Positions 52,384 to 62,147 of a DNA stretch of 64,000 bases are shown piece by piece (positions within the stretch are counted from its first letter, which is position 1; each line of letters opens with the position of its first letter). The DNA is taken from the NCBI RefSeq assembly GCF_020251205.1, contig NZ_JAIWYX010000002.1:434001-498000 (forward strand), given 5' to 3'. The notes beneath the pieces were generated by a model. That model did not search any database, was not told where the DNA came from, and saw only the letters and a program-made list of their open reading frames with translations. The position numbers and the translations under genes were made by a program. This DNA comes from Arthrobacter sp. M4. Lineage in GTDB: Bacteria; Actinomycetota; Actinomycetes; Actinomycetales; Micrococcaceae.

Positions 52384-53703
52384 CTAGGCAGTTGCCGCTG
52401 CGGCCGCCTTAGCCGCGGCAGGCAGTGCATCCACTACCCGGGACATGGCTTGGTCGTCGTGCGCAGCGGACAGGAACCAGGCTTCAAATACGGAAGGCGG
52501 CAGGTAGACGCCCGACTCCAGCATCGAGTGGAAGAACGGTGCGTAGCGGAAAGCCTCCTGGGCCTGGGCGTCGGCGTAGTTGTGAACACCCTTGACGGAC
52601 GTGCCAAAGGCCACGGAGAACAGGTTTCCGGCACGCTGGATGGAATGGTCCACGCCCTCCGCCTCCAGGGCAGCGGACACCGCCGCCGACAGCTCAAGGG
52701 AGCGGGCATCCACGTAGCTGTAGACCTCTGGTGTGGCATTGCTAAGGGTTGCGACGCCGGCAGCCATGGCCACGGGGTTACCGGAGAGCGTGCCGGCCTG
52801 GTAAACGGGCCCCACGGGAGCCAGGTAATCCATCACGTCCGCGCGGCCACCAAGGGCCGCCGTCGGCATTCCCCCGCCGATGACCTTGCCGAAGGTCATG
52901 AGGTCGGGCGACCAGCCCTCGTGCGCTCCCGTGAGGCCCCAATATCCGGCGTATCCGGTGCGGAAGCCGGTGAGGACCTCGTCGAGGATGAGGAGCGCGC
53001 CGTGCTCGGATGTGATGCGTGACAACGCGGCGTTGAAACCCTCGTGTGGCGTCACAACGCCCATGTTGGCCGGCGCTGCCTCGGTGATGACTGCTGCGAT
53101 GTCCGATCCATGGGCCGCGAAGGCCTCTTCGACAGCGTTGAGGTCGTTGTACGGAAGGACGAGCGTCTCGGCCGCTGTGGCGGCGGTGACTCCCGCAGAA
53201 CCCGGCAAAGCAAGTGTTGCGACGCCGGAGCCGGCCGATGCCAGCAAACCGTCCAGGTGGCCGTGGTAGCAGCCCGCGAACTTGATGATGAGCGTGCGGC
53301 CGGTAAAACCACGAGCCAGACGCACGGCCGTCATGGTGGCCTCAGTCCCTGTGGACACCATCCTGAGCCGCTCGACGGCGGAAACCCGCTCCTTGACTAT
53401 TTCTGCCAAGTTCGCCTCGTCCGGGGTCGATGCCCCGAAAGACAGCCCGCGGTCCACCGCCGCATGCACGGCTTCGAGCACGGCCGGGTGCGCGTGCCCC
53501 AGCAGCGCGGGGCCCCACGAACAGACCAGGTCGACGTATTCGCGACCGTCTGCGTCGGTCAGGTACGGGCCGCGGGCGGACACCATAAACTTCGGGGTAC
53601 CGCCCACTGAACCGAATGCGCGCACAGGCGAGTTCACGCCGCCGGGCATCAGCGCACGGGCGCGGTCAAAGAGCTGATCGGAAACGGGCGTGGGTGAAGT
53701 CAT
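52384..53703 (-). CDS. hemL: Glutamate-1-semialdehyde 2,1-aminomutase
   Basis: A 439-residue PLP enzyme that turns glutamate-1-semialdehyde into 5-aminolevulinate, following HemA. It begins [31 protein letters not shown], the family N-terminus. The PLP lysine is in [28 protein letters not shown] and [11 protein letters not shown] complete the signature. It is the last gene of the haem operon; the LLM flavoprotein gene precedes it by 57 bp. Confidence 0.96.
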   Translation of the reverse strand: MTSPTPVSDQLFDRARALMPGGVNSPVRAFGSVGGTPKFMVSARGPYLTDADGREYVDLVCSWGPALLGHAHPAVLEAVHAAVDRGLSFGASTPDEANLAEIVKERVSAVERLRMVSTGTEATMTAVRLARGFTGRTLIIKFAGCYHGHLDGLLASAGSGVATLALPGSAGVTAATAAETLVLPYNDLNAVEEAFAAHGSDIAAVITEAAPANMGVVTPHEGFNAALSRITSEHGALLILDEVLTGFRTGYAGYWGLTGAHEGWSPDLMTFGKVIGGGMPTAALGGRADVMDYLAPVGPVYQAGTLSGNPVAMAAGVATLSNATPEVYSYVDARSLELSAAVSAALEAEGVDHSIQRAGNLFSVAFGTSVKGVHNYADAQAQEAFRYAPFFHSMLESGVYLPPSVFEAWFLSAAHDDQAMSRVVDALPAAAKAAAAATA

Positions 53704-53760
53704 GGTTCCTATTCTTTCCAGGGACAGTCAAAAACAGTCAAAAGCCGGCGGTTGCACTCA

Positions 53761-54939
53761 TCAACTGGCAGCCAGCATGTCGTGGACCAGCGGCGCAACG
53801 GCGGTTCCGAATAGTTCAATGGACCGCATCATCGCGCCGTGGGGCAGGGTCCCGCTGCTGTACTTCAGGTCAAAGCGGTCAATGCCGAGGGCCTTCTTGG
53901 TCTGCACTATCTTGGCGGCCACCGTTTGTGGCGACCCGACATAGAGTGCGCCGTCCGGGGCACAAAGGGCATCAAATTCGCCCCGTCCCGCTGGCCCCCA
54001 GCCGCGTTCGGCACCGAGCCGGTTACGCAGCGCGAGCCAGTGCGGGAAGAACTCCTCGCGCGCCTTCTGGTCCGTTTCAGCCACATGGCCCGGCGAATGC
54101 GTGGCCACCTGCTGCATGGCCTTACCGTACTTCCCCATTGCATCGCGGTACAGGCCAACCAAGGGGGCGAACGACTTGGGCTGGCCGCCGATGATGGCAA
54201 AGATGATCGGATATCCGTAAGACGCGCAGCGGACCACTGATTCCGGGGTGCCACCAACGCCGATCCACGTAGGCAGCAAGTGGTGCTGCAGCGGTGGAAA
54301 GACACTGAGCCCGTTGATTCCGGGCCTGGTGCGGCCCTCCCAGTGGATGGGCTTCTGGGACCTGGCCCTGTCGAATAGCTCCAACTTTTCTTCGAAAAGG
54401 ACCTCGTAGTCAGCCAGGTCAAAGCCGAACAGCGGAAAGGACTCGATAAAGGAACCCCTGCCAAGCATCACCTCGGCCCTGCCATTGGAAATGGCGTCCA
54501 CAGTGGAGAAGCGCTGGAACACACGGATGGGATCGTCCGAACTTAGGACCGTCACCGCCGAGCCGAGCCGGATCCGGCTGGTGGTAGCCGCAGCGGCGCC
54601 AAGGAATACCTCCGGGGCGGACACGGCGTAGTCGCGCCGATGGTGTTCGCCCACCCCAAAGGCGTGAAGTCCGACGGCGTCAGCCAGTTGTGCTTCCACC
54701 AACAGGTGGCGCAACACCCGGGCATGCGGAGTGGGGTTGCCGTCGCCGTCGGTATCAACGTCGCCGAAAGTGTTCAGCCCGAGCAGGACTGTGTCCGGCC
54801 CGACCGGTTCGGTGGGTCCGGAGTTCGGAGCGGCCAGTGGGCCGGCGCCGGCGGCGTCAAGGGGCGGGGCGTCGTCGGGCTGCCGGGTCTCCTGCCCGTC
54901 ATCCTCCCGGCCGTTCACGGACGCGGTGGCGTCTGTCAT
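53761..54939 (-). CDS. LLM-class (luciferase-like) flavin-dependent oxidoreductase
   Basis: A 392-residue TIM-barrel flavoprotein. After a 48-residue disordered acidic N-terminus, the barrel begins VLLGLNTFGDVDTDGDGNPTPHARVLRHLLVEAQLADAVGLHAFGVGEHH. TTSRIRLGSAVTVLSSDDPIRVFQRFSTVDAISNGRAEVMLGRGSF and LPTWIGVGGTPESVVR are typical of FMN/F420-type LLM enzymes. ATG 54939 overlaps the hemB stop (TGATG). Its position between hemB and hemL suggests a link to tetrapyrrole or redox metabolism, but no substrate can be named. Confidence 0.88.
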   Translation of the reverse strand: MTDATASVNGREDDGQETRQPDDAPPLDAAGAGPLAAPNSGPTEPVGPDTVLLGLNTFGDVDTDGDGNPTPHARVLRHLLVEAQLADAVGLHAFGVGEHHRRDYAVSAPEVFLGAAAATTSRIRLGSAVTVLSSDDPIRVFQRFSTVDAISNGRAEVMLGRGSFIESFPLFGFDLADYEVLFEEKLELFDRARSQKPIHWEGRTRPGINGLSVFPPLQHHLLPTWIGVGGTPESVVRCASYGYPIIFAIIGGQPKSFAPLVGLYRDAMGKYGKAMQQVATHSPGHVAETDQKAREEFFPHWLALRNRLGAERGWGPAGRGEFDALCAPDGALYVGSPQTVAAKIVQTKKALGIDRFDLKYSSGTLPHGAMMRSIELFGTAVAPLVHDMLAAS

Positions 54940-55919
54940 CAAGACTCCTTGAGCCAGTTGGCTATCTCAGTTGCCCAGTAGCTAAGCACCATGTCCGCAC
55001 CGGCCCGCCTGATGCCCATAACGGACTCGACGATTGCTGCCTTGCGGTCGATCCAGCCGTTGGCGGCGGCCGCTTCGATCATGGCGTATTCGCCCGAGAT
55101 TTGGTAGGCGGCCACTGGAACCGGGCTCATGGCAGCAACGTCCGCCACGATGTCCAGATAACTCATGGCCGGCTTGACCATCACCATGTCTGCGCCTTCT
55201 TCAAGGTCCAGTTCGACCTCGGCGATGGCTTCGCGGCGGTTGGCCGCGTCCATCTGATAGGTCCGCCTATCACCCTTGAGTTGCGAATCCACAGCCTCCC
55301 TGAAGGGTCCGTAGAATGCGGAGGCGTATTTGGCGGCATATGCCAGCACGGCGGTGTTCTTGTGGCCCGCATCTTCGAGAGCCCGCCGGATAACACCGAT
55401 CTGGCCGTCCATCATTCCCGATGGCCCGAGGACGTGGGCGCCGGCGTTTGCCTGGGCAACCGCCATCTGCCCGTAGATCTCCAGCGTGGCATCGTTGTCC
55501 ACGTAACCGTTGTCATCCAACACCCCACAGTGTCCGTGGTCGGTGAATTCGTCCAGGCAGACGTCACTCATGATCACCAGGGTGTCCCCCACCTCGGCCC
55601 TAACGTCGCGGATAGCCTTGTTGAGGACGCCGTCGGGGTCGAGTGATGCGGTACCCCGGGCGTCGCGCGTCTCCGGGATGCCGAACAACATGATTCCCCC
55701 GAGGCCAAGCTCGGCTGCCTCTGCGGCAGCGCGTCGAAGGGTATCCGAGGTGTGTTGAACTACTCCGGGCATCGACGCGATCGGGTTTGGCTCCGTCAGG
55801 CCCTCGCGAATGAAGGCCGGAAGAATCAGCTCGGCGGCATTCAGGCGGTGCTCGGCTGTCAGGCGTCGCATGGCAGGCGTGGTGCGCAGGCGGCGCGGTC
55901 GATGCTGCGGAAAACTCAT
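54939..55919 (-). CDS. hemB: Delta-aminolevulinic acid dehydratase (porphobilinogen synthase)
   Basis: A 326-residue enzyme that condenses two 5-aminolevulinate molecules to porphobilinogen. Schiff-base lysines are in [12 protein letters not shown] and [17 protein letters not shown]. The metal-site loop [15 protein letters not shown] has two Cys and one Asp instead of three Cys, fitting a mixed Zn/Mg requirement. It is 1 nt upstream of hemD's stop region and overlaps the LLM gene by 1 nt. Confidence 0.96.
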   Translation of the reverse strand: MSFPQHRPRRLRTTPAMRRLTAEHRLNAAELILPAFIREGLTEPNPIASMPGVVQHTSDTLRRAAAEAAELGLGGIMLFGIPETRDARGTASLDPDGVLNKAIRDVRAEVGDTLVIMSDVCLDEFTDHGHCGVLDDNGYVDNDATLEIYGQMAVAQANAGAHVLGPSGMMDGQIGVIRRALEDAGHKNTAVLAYAAKYASAFYGPFREAVDSQLKGDRRTYQMDAANRREAIAEVELDLEEGADMVMVKPAMSYLDIVADVAAMSPVPVAAYQISGEYAMIEAAAANGWIDRKAAIVESVMGIRRAGADMVLSYWATEIANWLKES

Positions 55920-55920
55920 C

Positions 55921-56757
55921 TCAATTCCCTTCAGTGGCGAACAGTGCTGTTAGGGCGGCGACGATGCCAGCCGGTGTGGGTTGGTCTGCAGTGGCCGCCA
56001 CGTGGATTCCGACGGCGGCCGCCGCTTCCGCCGTCGTCGGACCTATCGCCACAAATTGGCAGGTTCCCAGCGACGGCAGGATTCCGGCGATGCGCCGGGC
56101 GGCGCTTGGCGAGGCAGCCACGACGGCGTCAATCAGTCCAGCGGCTACATCCGTTCGCGCCTGTTCGGGTTCCACGACGGCGGACTCCCCGTTGTTCTGG
56201 CCGCCGGCGGTCCACAAGGGATGGGAGGCCGGATAGTCGACAGTGTGGTAGGCAATGACGGTGTCCACCCTTGCGCCCTTAGCGGCGATTCCAGCGGCAA
56301 GGCTGCCGTCCGCCAGATCGGCCTGGGGCAGCAGGACAGCGCACTCCCCTGCGGGCCAGTCGGCAATGACTCCGGCCGCGGACCGGTCCGACGCCGGGAC
56401 AAACGTTACGGGAATGCCGGCACCTTCCAGCGCGGCACGGGTAGCGGGCCCGATGGCGGCAACTCGGGTTGACTGCGGCACCACAGCACTTAGGACTGTC
56501 CCGCGGGAGGCAACCGCGTCTTGGAGGGCCAGGACGGTAGTGCCACTAGTCACGACGAGCCAGTCATAGGCTCCACCCGAGAGGCGGTCCAACGCCGCCT
56601 CAAAAGCCGGCCAGTCCCGGGCGCGCTCGAAATCGATCAAAGGAAGGATCGGGACTGTCGCGCCAGCCGATCTGAGTGCCTCGGTGAGCGCAACGGCACG
56701 TCCGGGACTCCTGGTCACCAGGATCCTTCGGCCGTGCAGCGGCTCAGGATGCGGCAA
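55921..56757 (-). CDS. hemD: Uroporphyrinogen-III synthase
   Basis: A 278-residue protein that closes hydroxymethylbilane to uroporphyrinogen III. The family is poorly conserved, but [50 protein letters not shown] and the C-terminal [34 protein letters not shown] are diagnostic. TTG 56757 was chosen: GGAGAT lies about 9 nt upstream and the reading then overlaps the hemC end by 14 nt. A longer frame inside hemC is unlikely. Confidence 0.88.
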   Translation of the reverse strand: MPHPEPLHGRRILVTRSPGRAVALTEALRSAGATVPILPLIDFERARDWPAFEAALDRLSGGAYDWLVVTSGTTVLALQDAVASRGTVLSAVVPQSTRVAAIGPATRAALEGAGIPVTFVPASDRSAAGVIADWPAGECAVLLPQADLADGSLAAGIAAKGARVDTVIAYHTVDYPASHPLWTAGGQNNGESAVVEPEQARTDVAAGLIDAVVAASPSAARRIAGILPSLGTCQFVAIGPTTAEAAAAVGIHVAATADQPTPAGIVAALTALFATEGN

Positions 56758-57742
56758 GGTCAGTGATCTCCGCAGCGCCGGCGGCCAGCAATTGCTCGGC
56801 AACCTCGATGCCGAGCAGCGTGGCCCCAACCTCCGTCAGTCCATCGCTTGCTTTCTTCTGACGTACTGTGTGCTTGCCGTCCACCGAGCAGACAACGGCT
56901 TCAAGGTGAAGCATGCTGCCTTTGCGGTAGGCGTAGGCACCCACGGGTGCGGCGCACCCAGCCTCCAGCCGGGCCAGGACGGCCCGTTCGGCCGTGATGG
57001 CGAGGCGTGTGTCGTCGTCGTTCAGTGCGGCCAGCGCCTGTGCCAGCGGACCCTGCGATCCCGTGGTGCTCCCCGCTTGGCGCGGAGCGTCGTCAGACCG
57101 GCACTCAATGGCGAGTGCACCCTGACCGGGAGCCGGGAGCATTATGTCGGTTTCGAAGAACTGGGTGACGGTGTCCAGCCGCCCCATCCGTTCCAGGCCC
57201 GCCGCCGCAAGCACCACGGCATCAAGGTCACAGCTCTTGCCCTGGACCACCTCAGTGACGGTGTTTCCTGGCAGCCCAGGAACCCGGCCAAGCCGAGTGT
57301 CCACGTTTCCGCGAATGTCCACAACCTCAATGTCCGGCCTGGCGGCCAGGAGTTGCGCCGCACGACGTGGCGAACCTGTCCCGACTCGGGCACCGGGGGG
57401 CAATGTGTCCAGCGTCAGGCCATCCTTGGCGCAAAGCACGTCCCGCACATCAACCCGGGGAGGCGTTGCGGCGATCGTCAGCCCTGGAGCCGCTCCCGTG
57501 GGCAGGTCTTTGAGGGAATGCACGGCAACATCGCAGGTGTTGTCCAGAAGGGCCTCACGCAGGGCGGCCACGAACACACCCGTGCCACCCATCTGGGACA
57601 GGGAAGTCGTCCGGACGTCGCCCTCTGTCTTGACGTGGACCAGCTCCACGGGAAAGCCCCCGACGGCAGCCAATTGGTCTGCCGTCTGCTGCGTCTGTGT
57701 CAGCGCGAGTTTGCTCGCACGGGTGCCGATGCGGATTGTCAC
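56744..57742 (-). CDS. hemC: Hydroxymethylbilane synthase (porphobilinogen deaminase)
   Basis: A 332-residue enzyme that joins four porphobilinogens. It starts (GTG) TIRIGTRASKLALTQTQQTADQL. The substrate-binding Arg cluster includes RVGTGSPRRAAQLLAARPDIEVVDIRGNVDTRLG. The dipyrromethane cofactor Cys is in LEAGCAAPVGAYA. GTG overlaps the cpfC stop (GTGA), and hemD starts inside its end. Confidence 0.96.
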   Translation of the reverse strand: MTIRIGTRASKLALTQTQQTADQLAAVGGFPVELVHVKTEGDVRTTSLSQMGGTGVFVAALREALLDNTCDVAVHSLKDLPTGAAPGLTIAATPPRVDVRDVLCAKDGLTLDTLPPGARVGTGSPRRAAQLLAARPDIEVVDIRGNVDTRLGRVPGLPGNTVTEVVQGKSCDLDAVVLAAAGLERMGRLDTVTQFFETDIMLPAPGQGALAIECRSDDAPRQAGSTTGSQGPLAQALAALNDDDTRLAITAERAVLARLEAGCAAPVGAYAYRKGSMLHLEAVVCSVDGKHTVRQKKASDGLTEVGATLLGIEVAEQLLAAGAAEITDLAAS

Positions 57743-58983
57743 TTGGCTGCCTGCTCCGTCGGGTAGGGGTCGTGTCCTGTCCCAACAGTAGTGTCTGCAC
57801 CTGCGATTGTGGGCTTCTCACCGCGGAAGTTGGCACAGCAACCCGGACGGCATACGTCATACCACGGGCCAAGGCCGGTGACCGCGGGCCTTTCAGCAAT
57901 GTTGTTGGCGACCGTCCGCTCACAGATTAGGTCGACCAGACCCGAAACGAACTTCTTGTGCGTCCCGGGTGTCGGAACGCGAACAGCAGTCATGCCAAGC
58001 TTGGCGCAGGTCTCCAGTGCTTCGGTGTCCAAGTCCCACGCGACTTCCATGTGGTCGCTTACGAAGCCAAGCGGGACGATGACAACACCCTTGACGCCCT
58101 GCCCGGCAAGCTCCTCGATGGCGTCGTTGATATCCGGCTCGAGCCAGGGCACGTGAGGAGCCCCGGAGCGGGACTGGTACACCAAGGACCACGGTGTTTT
58201 GAGCCCGGTTTTGGCTTCCACTTCGCGGATAACTTCAGCACCAGTCGCCAGGTGCTGGGCGATGTAGGCGGAATCGCCCTCGAATGCGCGGGGCTCCCCC
58301 TCAGACCGCCCTGCCGCGTCTGCGTCGCGTGTAGGGATGGAGTGGGTGCCGAATAGGATGTGCACCGGGGCGTCAGCGTCACCGGCCTCAGCGAGGCGGG
58401 AACGGACGTCCTGGAGGCCAGCCGAGGTTCCTTCGATAAAGGGTTCAACGAACCCGGGGTGGTCGAAATACTGCCGCACCTTATCCACTTCGAGCCGGCC
58501 ATCCAGGCCGGTCTCTGTCAGCGCCATGCCGATGTCTTCGCGGTACTGGCGGCAACTGGAATAACAGGAGTAGGCGCTGGTGGTTACCATCAGCAGCTTG
58601 CGGTGACCGGCGTCGTAGGCGTCCTGGAGCGTCTGCGGGATGTAGGGATCCCAGTTGCGGTTGCCCCAGAGTACCGGCAGGTCGATCCCGCGACTGGCGA
58701 GTTCGGCTTCGAGCGCGGCTTTGAGGTCGCGGTTCTGCTGGTTGATGGGGCTGATACCACCGAAGGCGCGGTAGTGGTGGCTCACTTCTTCGAGGCGTTC
58801 ATCGGGGATGCCGCGGCCGCGCGTCACATTCCTCAGGAAGGGAATGACATCTTCCTGGCCCTCGGGGCCGCCGAAGGAGGCGAGGAGCACGGCGTCGTAT
58901 TCCTTGGGCGCCAGGCGGCCGGTTTCAGTCACCGGGTTGACGGCCAACACGGCGGTTCCTTCAGCCGCGTGTCGGCCGCTCAC
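57739..58983 (-). CDS. cpfC: Coproporphyrin III ferrochelatase
   Basis: A 414-residue enzyme that inserts Fe2+ into coproporphyrin III. It has YDAVLLASFGGPEGQEDVIPFLRNVTRGRGIP at the N-terminus, FGTHSIPTRD (catalytic His region) and PLGFVSDHMEVAWDLD. As in other actinobacterial ferrochelatases it probably holds a [2Fe-2S] cluster: Cys in SAYSCYSSCRQY and the C-terminal CRPGCCANFRGEK. Actinobacteria use the coproporphyrin pathway with CgoX and ChdC, both encoded here, so it is named cpfC rather than a protoporphyrin ferrochelatase. It overlaps chdC by GTGA. Confidence 0.94.
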   Translation of the reverse strand: MSGRHAAEGTAVLAVNPVTETGRLAPKEYDAVLLASFGGPEGQEDVIPFLRNVTRGRGIPDERLEEVSHHYRAFGGISPINQQNRDLKAALEAELASRGIDLPVLWGNRNWDPYIPQTLQDAYDAGHRKLLMVTTSAYSCYSSCRQYREDIGMALTETGLDGRLEVDKVRQYFDHPGFVEPFIEGTSAGLQDVRSRLAEAGDADAPVHILFGTHSIPTRDADAAGRSEGEPRAFEGDSAYIAQHLATGAEVIREVEAKTGLKTPWSLVYQSRSGAPHVPWLEPDINDAIEELAGQGVKGVVIVPLGFVSDHMEVAWDLDTEALETCAKLGMTAVRVPTPGTHKKFVSGLVDLICERTVANNIAERPAVTGLGPWYDVCRPGCCANFRGEKPTIAGADTTVGTGHDPYPTEQAAK

Positions 58984-59681
58984 GCGAGAACCTCGGCGAT
59001 TTCAGCTGCAGAAACGCGCCGTCCGGTGTAGAACGGGACTTCCTCACGAACGTGGTTGCGCGCATCCGTTGCGCGCAAGTGACGCATCAGGTCCACGAGG
59101 TCCACGAGTTCTGGGGCCTCAAGTCCCAAAATCCACTCCCAGTCACCCAACGCGAAAGATGACACAGTGTTGGAGATGACCTGCGGGAACTCCCGTCCCA
59201 AGAGGCCGTGATCGCGCAGCATCCGGCCGCGCTCTTCGGAAGGCAGCAGGTACCACTCGTAGGAACGGACGAAGGGGTACACACAGAGCCATGTGCTGGG
59301 CTCTACACCCCTGGCGAAGGCCGGTACGTGGCTCTTGGCGAATTCGGCCTCACGGTGTACACCCATGGCAGACCACACAATGTCGGTTCCAGTGAACAGG
59401 GCACTCCGGCGAATGTCCCTAACGGCCTGCTGGAGTGCTTCCGGGCGCGGGCCATGCAGCCACACCATAACGTCAGCGTCTGAGCGCATGGCAGATACGT
59501 CGTAGGTGCCGCGGAGGACCACGCCCCCTTCGGCCAGGCGGGCTGCGAGCTTTTCGAAGTCTTGCACAGCATCGGCGCTGCGAGCGACGTCTGAAGAGCG
59601 CTTGAAAACAGTCCACAAGGTGAAGAACTGCTCTGTGGATTCATCTGTTTTAGTGACAGATTCGGCGAAAGTGTGGCTCAT
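58980..59681 (-). CDS. chdC: Coproheme decarboxylase ChdC (HemQ)
   Basis: A 233-residue chlorite-dismutase-fold protein that converts coproheme to haem b with H2O2. The catalytic Tyr141 lies in FVRSYEWYLLPSEERGRMLRDHGLLGREF and the proximal haem ligand His158 is in the same stretch; both positions match actinobacterial ChdC. TLWTVFKRSSD near the start and WLHGPRPEALQQAVRDIR are family features. It begins with ATG 59681. A palindromic candidate operator lies at 59726-59746. Confidence 0.95.
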   Translation of the reverse strand: MSHTFAESVTKTDESTEQFFTLWTVFKRSSDVARSADAVQDFEKLAARLAEGGVVLRGTYDVSAMRSDADVMVWLHGPRPEALQQAVRDIRRSALFTGTDIVWSAMGVHREAEFAKSHVPAFARGVEPSTWLCVYPFVRSYEWYLLPSEERGRMLRDHGLLGREFPQVISNTVSSFALGDWEWILGLEAPELVDLVDLMRHLRATDARNHVREEVPFYTGRRVSAAEIAEVLA

Positions 59682-59725
59682 GCTTACAAGTCTGCCCCGT
59701 CGGTGCCCCTAAGTCGAAACTGCAA

Positions 59726-59746
59726 ACTTCTACAGAGTGTAGAAGT
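59726..59746. promoter_or_regulatory. Perfect 9+3+9 palindrome upstream of chdC
   Basis: ACTTCTACA (59726-59734), spacer GAG, TGTAGAAGT (59738-59746). Its centre lies about 55 bp upstream of chdC. The symmetric 21-bp site looks like a binding site for a dimeric repressor or activator. It does not match the DtxR/IdeR iron-box consensus I know. Confidence 0.7.
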
Positions 59747-59810
59747 GATGCATCTCACATCATGATCCAGATGCCCACGATATGGACGTTGGACCTGGCG
59801 CTGGACTGAG

Positions 59811-60524
59811 CTAGAGGCGGCGGAGCCGGAAGTACAGGCCTGCTGCCGAGACGCCAAACCCCACAAGGCCCACTCCCCACCAAACCACGGCGGGAACCGG
59901 CGCCTGCACCGCAGCATCCGTCGCTTCAGGAACACGCCCCTCCAAGGACTCAGCCGAACGACCCGTGGGGTGCGCCTCCGCCGACGGCTCAGTCGAGCGT
60001 TTAGCCGGTTCAGCCGCCCGGGGCGACGCCGACGCCGGGGCTGCCGGTGGACCTTCAGCCGGGTCCTTCACTCCCGGATTGGCAGGAACCTGCGGTGCCG
60101 ACTGAGCCGGTGCGGGCTGCTCATTGGCTACTGCCGCTCCTGTTGCTCCGGATGGCTGACTGGGCGGCGCTGGAGCTTGTTCGGCCGCCGTCACCGGGGA
60201 CCCGGTGGCAGCCGGGGGCTGTGAGGTTGCGGGGACACCGGGTGCACTGGTGGACAACGGCGTCGGGGATGGGGCGGGAGTCGATGTTCCTGACGGCTTG
60301 GGCTTTGATGGTGGCCCGCCCAGGATGCCGGCAATCAGGTCGCCCGGATCGCCGTCTATGGCCACTGACAAGGCGTCGCCTGTCACCGCCGCGGAGGCGG
60401 GAGCCGCAGGTATGAGTGCGGAAATAACCAGTACCGCTCCAAGCGTGGCCGAAGCCGGAACACGCCGAAGACCCCCATGGGCACCAGTCCGCGTTTGGGA
60501 AAAACGTGGTTTCTGATTGACCAT
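59811..60524 (-). CDS. Proline-rich membrane-anchored protein of unknown function
   Basis: A 237-residue protein. A signal peptide (about 1-45, basic start then VLVISALIPAAPASA) is followed by a short segment VTGDALSVAIDGDPGDLIAGILGG. Residues about 75-205 are a disordered Pro/Ala/Ser/Thr linker. One membrane segment lies at 213-232 (VVWWGVGLVGFGVSAAGLYF), ending RLRRL. There is no LPXTG motif. ATG 60524 was chosen; TAGGGT lies about 8 nt upstream, suggesting a leaderless message of its own. It sits between cgoX and chdC. No family is recognised. Confidence 0.75.
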   Translation of the reverse strand: MVNQKPRFSQTRTGAHGGLRRVPASATLGAVLVISALIPAAPASAAVTGDALSVAIDGDPGDLIAGILGGPPSKPKPSGTSTPAPSPTPLSTSAPGVPATSQPPAATGSPVTAAEQAPAPPSQPSGATGAAVANEQPAPAQSAPQVPANPGVKDPAEGPPAAPASASPRAAEPAKRSTEPSAEAHPTGRSAESLEGRVPEATDAAVQAPVPAVVWWGVGLVGFGVSAAGLYFRLRRL

Positions 60525-60626
60525 AGTGCCCGACCCTAGCCGGTCTGCCCGCCGCCCACGAATTCGGCCACAACGCAAATCGGCACCGCAACACCAAGGT
60601 GAGGGTGCCGTTGGGGTGACCTTCCC

Positions 60627-62147
60627 TTAGGCGCTTGCCGCCTCAATCACCCGTTGCATCTGCGATCGCGTGTCTTCAACTACCGCTGCCAGGCCATTTC
60701 CGGCGAGCCAGCCACCCACCACCACTAGGCCGGGGACTGAGGCGATGACGTCCCGTACATCCATGACCCTCCGCTTGTGTCCCACTGCGGCGAAAGGGAG
60801 GGCGCCATTCCAGCGGACCACATCCCACCCCAGGACGTCCTCCCCCGTGACAGCTACGCCAAGGAGTGCTGAAGCGTCCTGCAGTGCAACATCCCGAAGC
60901 TCAATATCTGTCTGGTGACCGGCGGACCCATCGCCGGCCCGTCCATAGGACAACCGGAGGACGTGCGTGCCTGGACCAGCTTCCGAGGCCAGCCAGTCCC
61001 ACTTAGCCGTGGCGTGCGTCAGCGCCTTCGCTGCGATGCCAGGACTTTGCGGCGCCACGAGGATGCCTGTTCCGCGCGGACGACGATCCAGCTCCGGAAA
61101 GTCCACCACTAAGGTCACAAGCGCAATCCGTGGCCCTTCGGCCGGCTTCAGGGAAGCCAAGTCGGGCAGGGCCGGGGAAAGCAGGTTGACGGCGGCGGGG
61201 CCATCCAACGCCACCACCAGCCGCTCGGCCTGAAAGTTCCGGTCACGCGTGGCAACAACCCAGGCTGCACCGTCGCGGCGAACTGCATCGGCACGGACGC
61301 CAGCCAGCAGTTCAACGCCCAATTTTCGCAATTCGGCAACAAGCGCTGTCACGAGCGTGTGCATACCCCCGGAGAGCCCAGCCACAGCAGAACCGGCCTT
61401 CGCGAGCTGGCGTCCGGCCTGTTGGCCGCTTGGGCCGGGCGCGCCTGGCCCGTCCTGGTCCGAGTCCGTGACGGCCGGCGCGGGCTGCCCCTTCCCGGAC
61501 CTTTGCGCTGCGACAGCCGCAGCGAGCGACCCTTGCCGTCGTAGCTCCGCACGCAAACCAGGGACGACCATATCGACGTCGAGGCCTTCCGGGTCCGCGG
61601 AGTGGACGCCACCTACCACGGGAGCCACGAGTCGCTGCAGGACCCTGCGACCCATGCGCGCACGGACGAGCGAGGCGACACTGGTGACCTCCGCGCTGGT
61701 CCCGACCGACGCAGGGAAGTAACGGTCCAGGGATGCACGCATTGAGCCCAGCAGTCCCAGGGTCCGGCGAACCTCCGGATCCCAGGGATTGGCAGGGATG
61801 CCGAGGACCCCGGTTTTGGGTAGCTCCCGGGGCCCCTCCGGAAGTTGCACCCACGCCCCGCCGGGTCGTGGCGGAACTATGTGGGAGGACAAGCCGAGTT
61901 CTGCCGCCAGCACCGCAACGGCGGAGGTACGCGTTGCAAAGGATTCGGCGCCACTGTCCAAAGTCAGACCGGCAACAATGTGGCTGCCAACGCAACCGCC
62001 GAATCGTTCGCTCGCCTCAAGCAGGGTTACTCGCGTCCCGGACCTGGCAAGGTCCCAGGCCGCGACCAGCCCGGAGATTCCCCCGCCGACAACCACTGCG
62101 TCAAAGGGGCGTTCGCTGTGCGTGGGCTTGTTATGTGTGCGGATCAT
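60627..62147 (-). CDS. cgoX: Coproporphyrinogen III oxidase CgoX (HemY/HemG-type flavoprotein)
   Basis: A 506-residue FAD enzyme that oxidises coproporphyrinogen III to coproporphyrin III. The dinucleotide motif FDAVVVGGGISGLVAAWDLARSGTRVTLLEASERFGG starts the protein. GGVHSADPEGLDVDMVVPGL and the C-terminal VPGLVVVGGWLAGNGLAAVVEDTRSQMQR are diagnostic. An insert rich in G, P, Q and S (about 215-250) is unlike the compact B. subtilis enzyme. ATG 62147 overlaps the hemE stop (ATGA). Confidence 0.93.
   Translation of the reverse strand: MIRTHNKPTHSERPFDAVVVGGGISGLVAAWDLARSGTRVTLLEASERFGGCVGSHIVAGLTLDSGAESFATRTSAVAVLAAELGLSSHIVPPRPGGAWVQLPEGPRELPKTGVLGIPANPWDPEVRRTLGLLGSMRASLDRYFPASVGTSAEVTSVASLVRARMGRRVLQRLVAPVVGGVHSADPEGLDVDMVVPGLRAELRRQGSLAAAVAAQRSGKGQPAPAVTDSDQDGPGAPGPSGQQAGRQLAKAGSAVAGLSGGMHTLVTALVAELRKLGVELLAGVRADAVRRDGAAWVVATRDRNFQAERLVVALDGPAAVNLLSPALPDLASLKPAEGPRIALVTLVVDFPELDRRPRGTGILVAPQSPGIAAKALTHATAKWDWLASEAGPGTHVLRLSYGRAGDGSAGHQTDIELRDVALQDASALLGVAVTGEDVLGWDVVRWNGALPFAAVGHKRRVMDVRDVIASVPGLVVVGGWLAGNGLAAVVEDTRSQMQRVIEAASA

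Noticed and set aside
56684..57766. Long plus-strand open frame opposite hemC
   Set aside because: hemC is unambiguous on the minus strand; the opposite frame has no family features.
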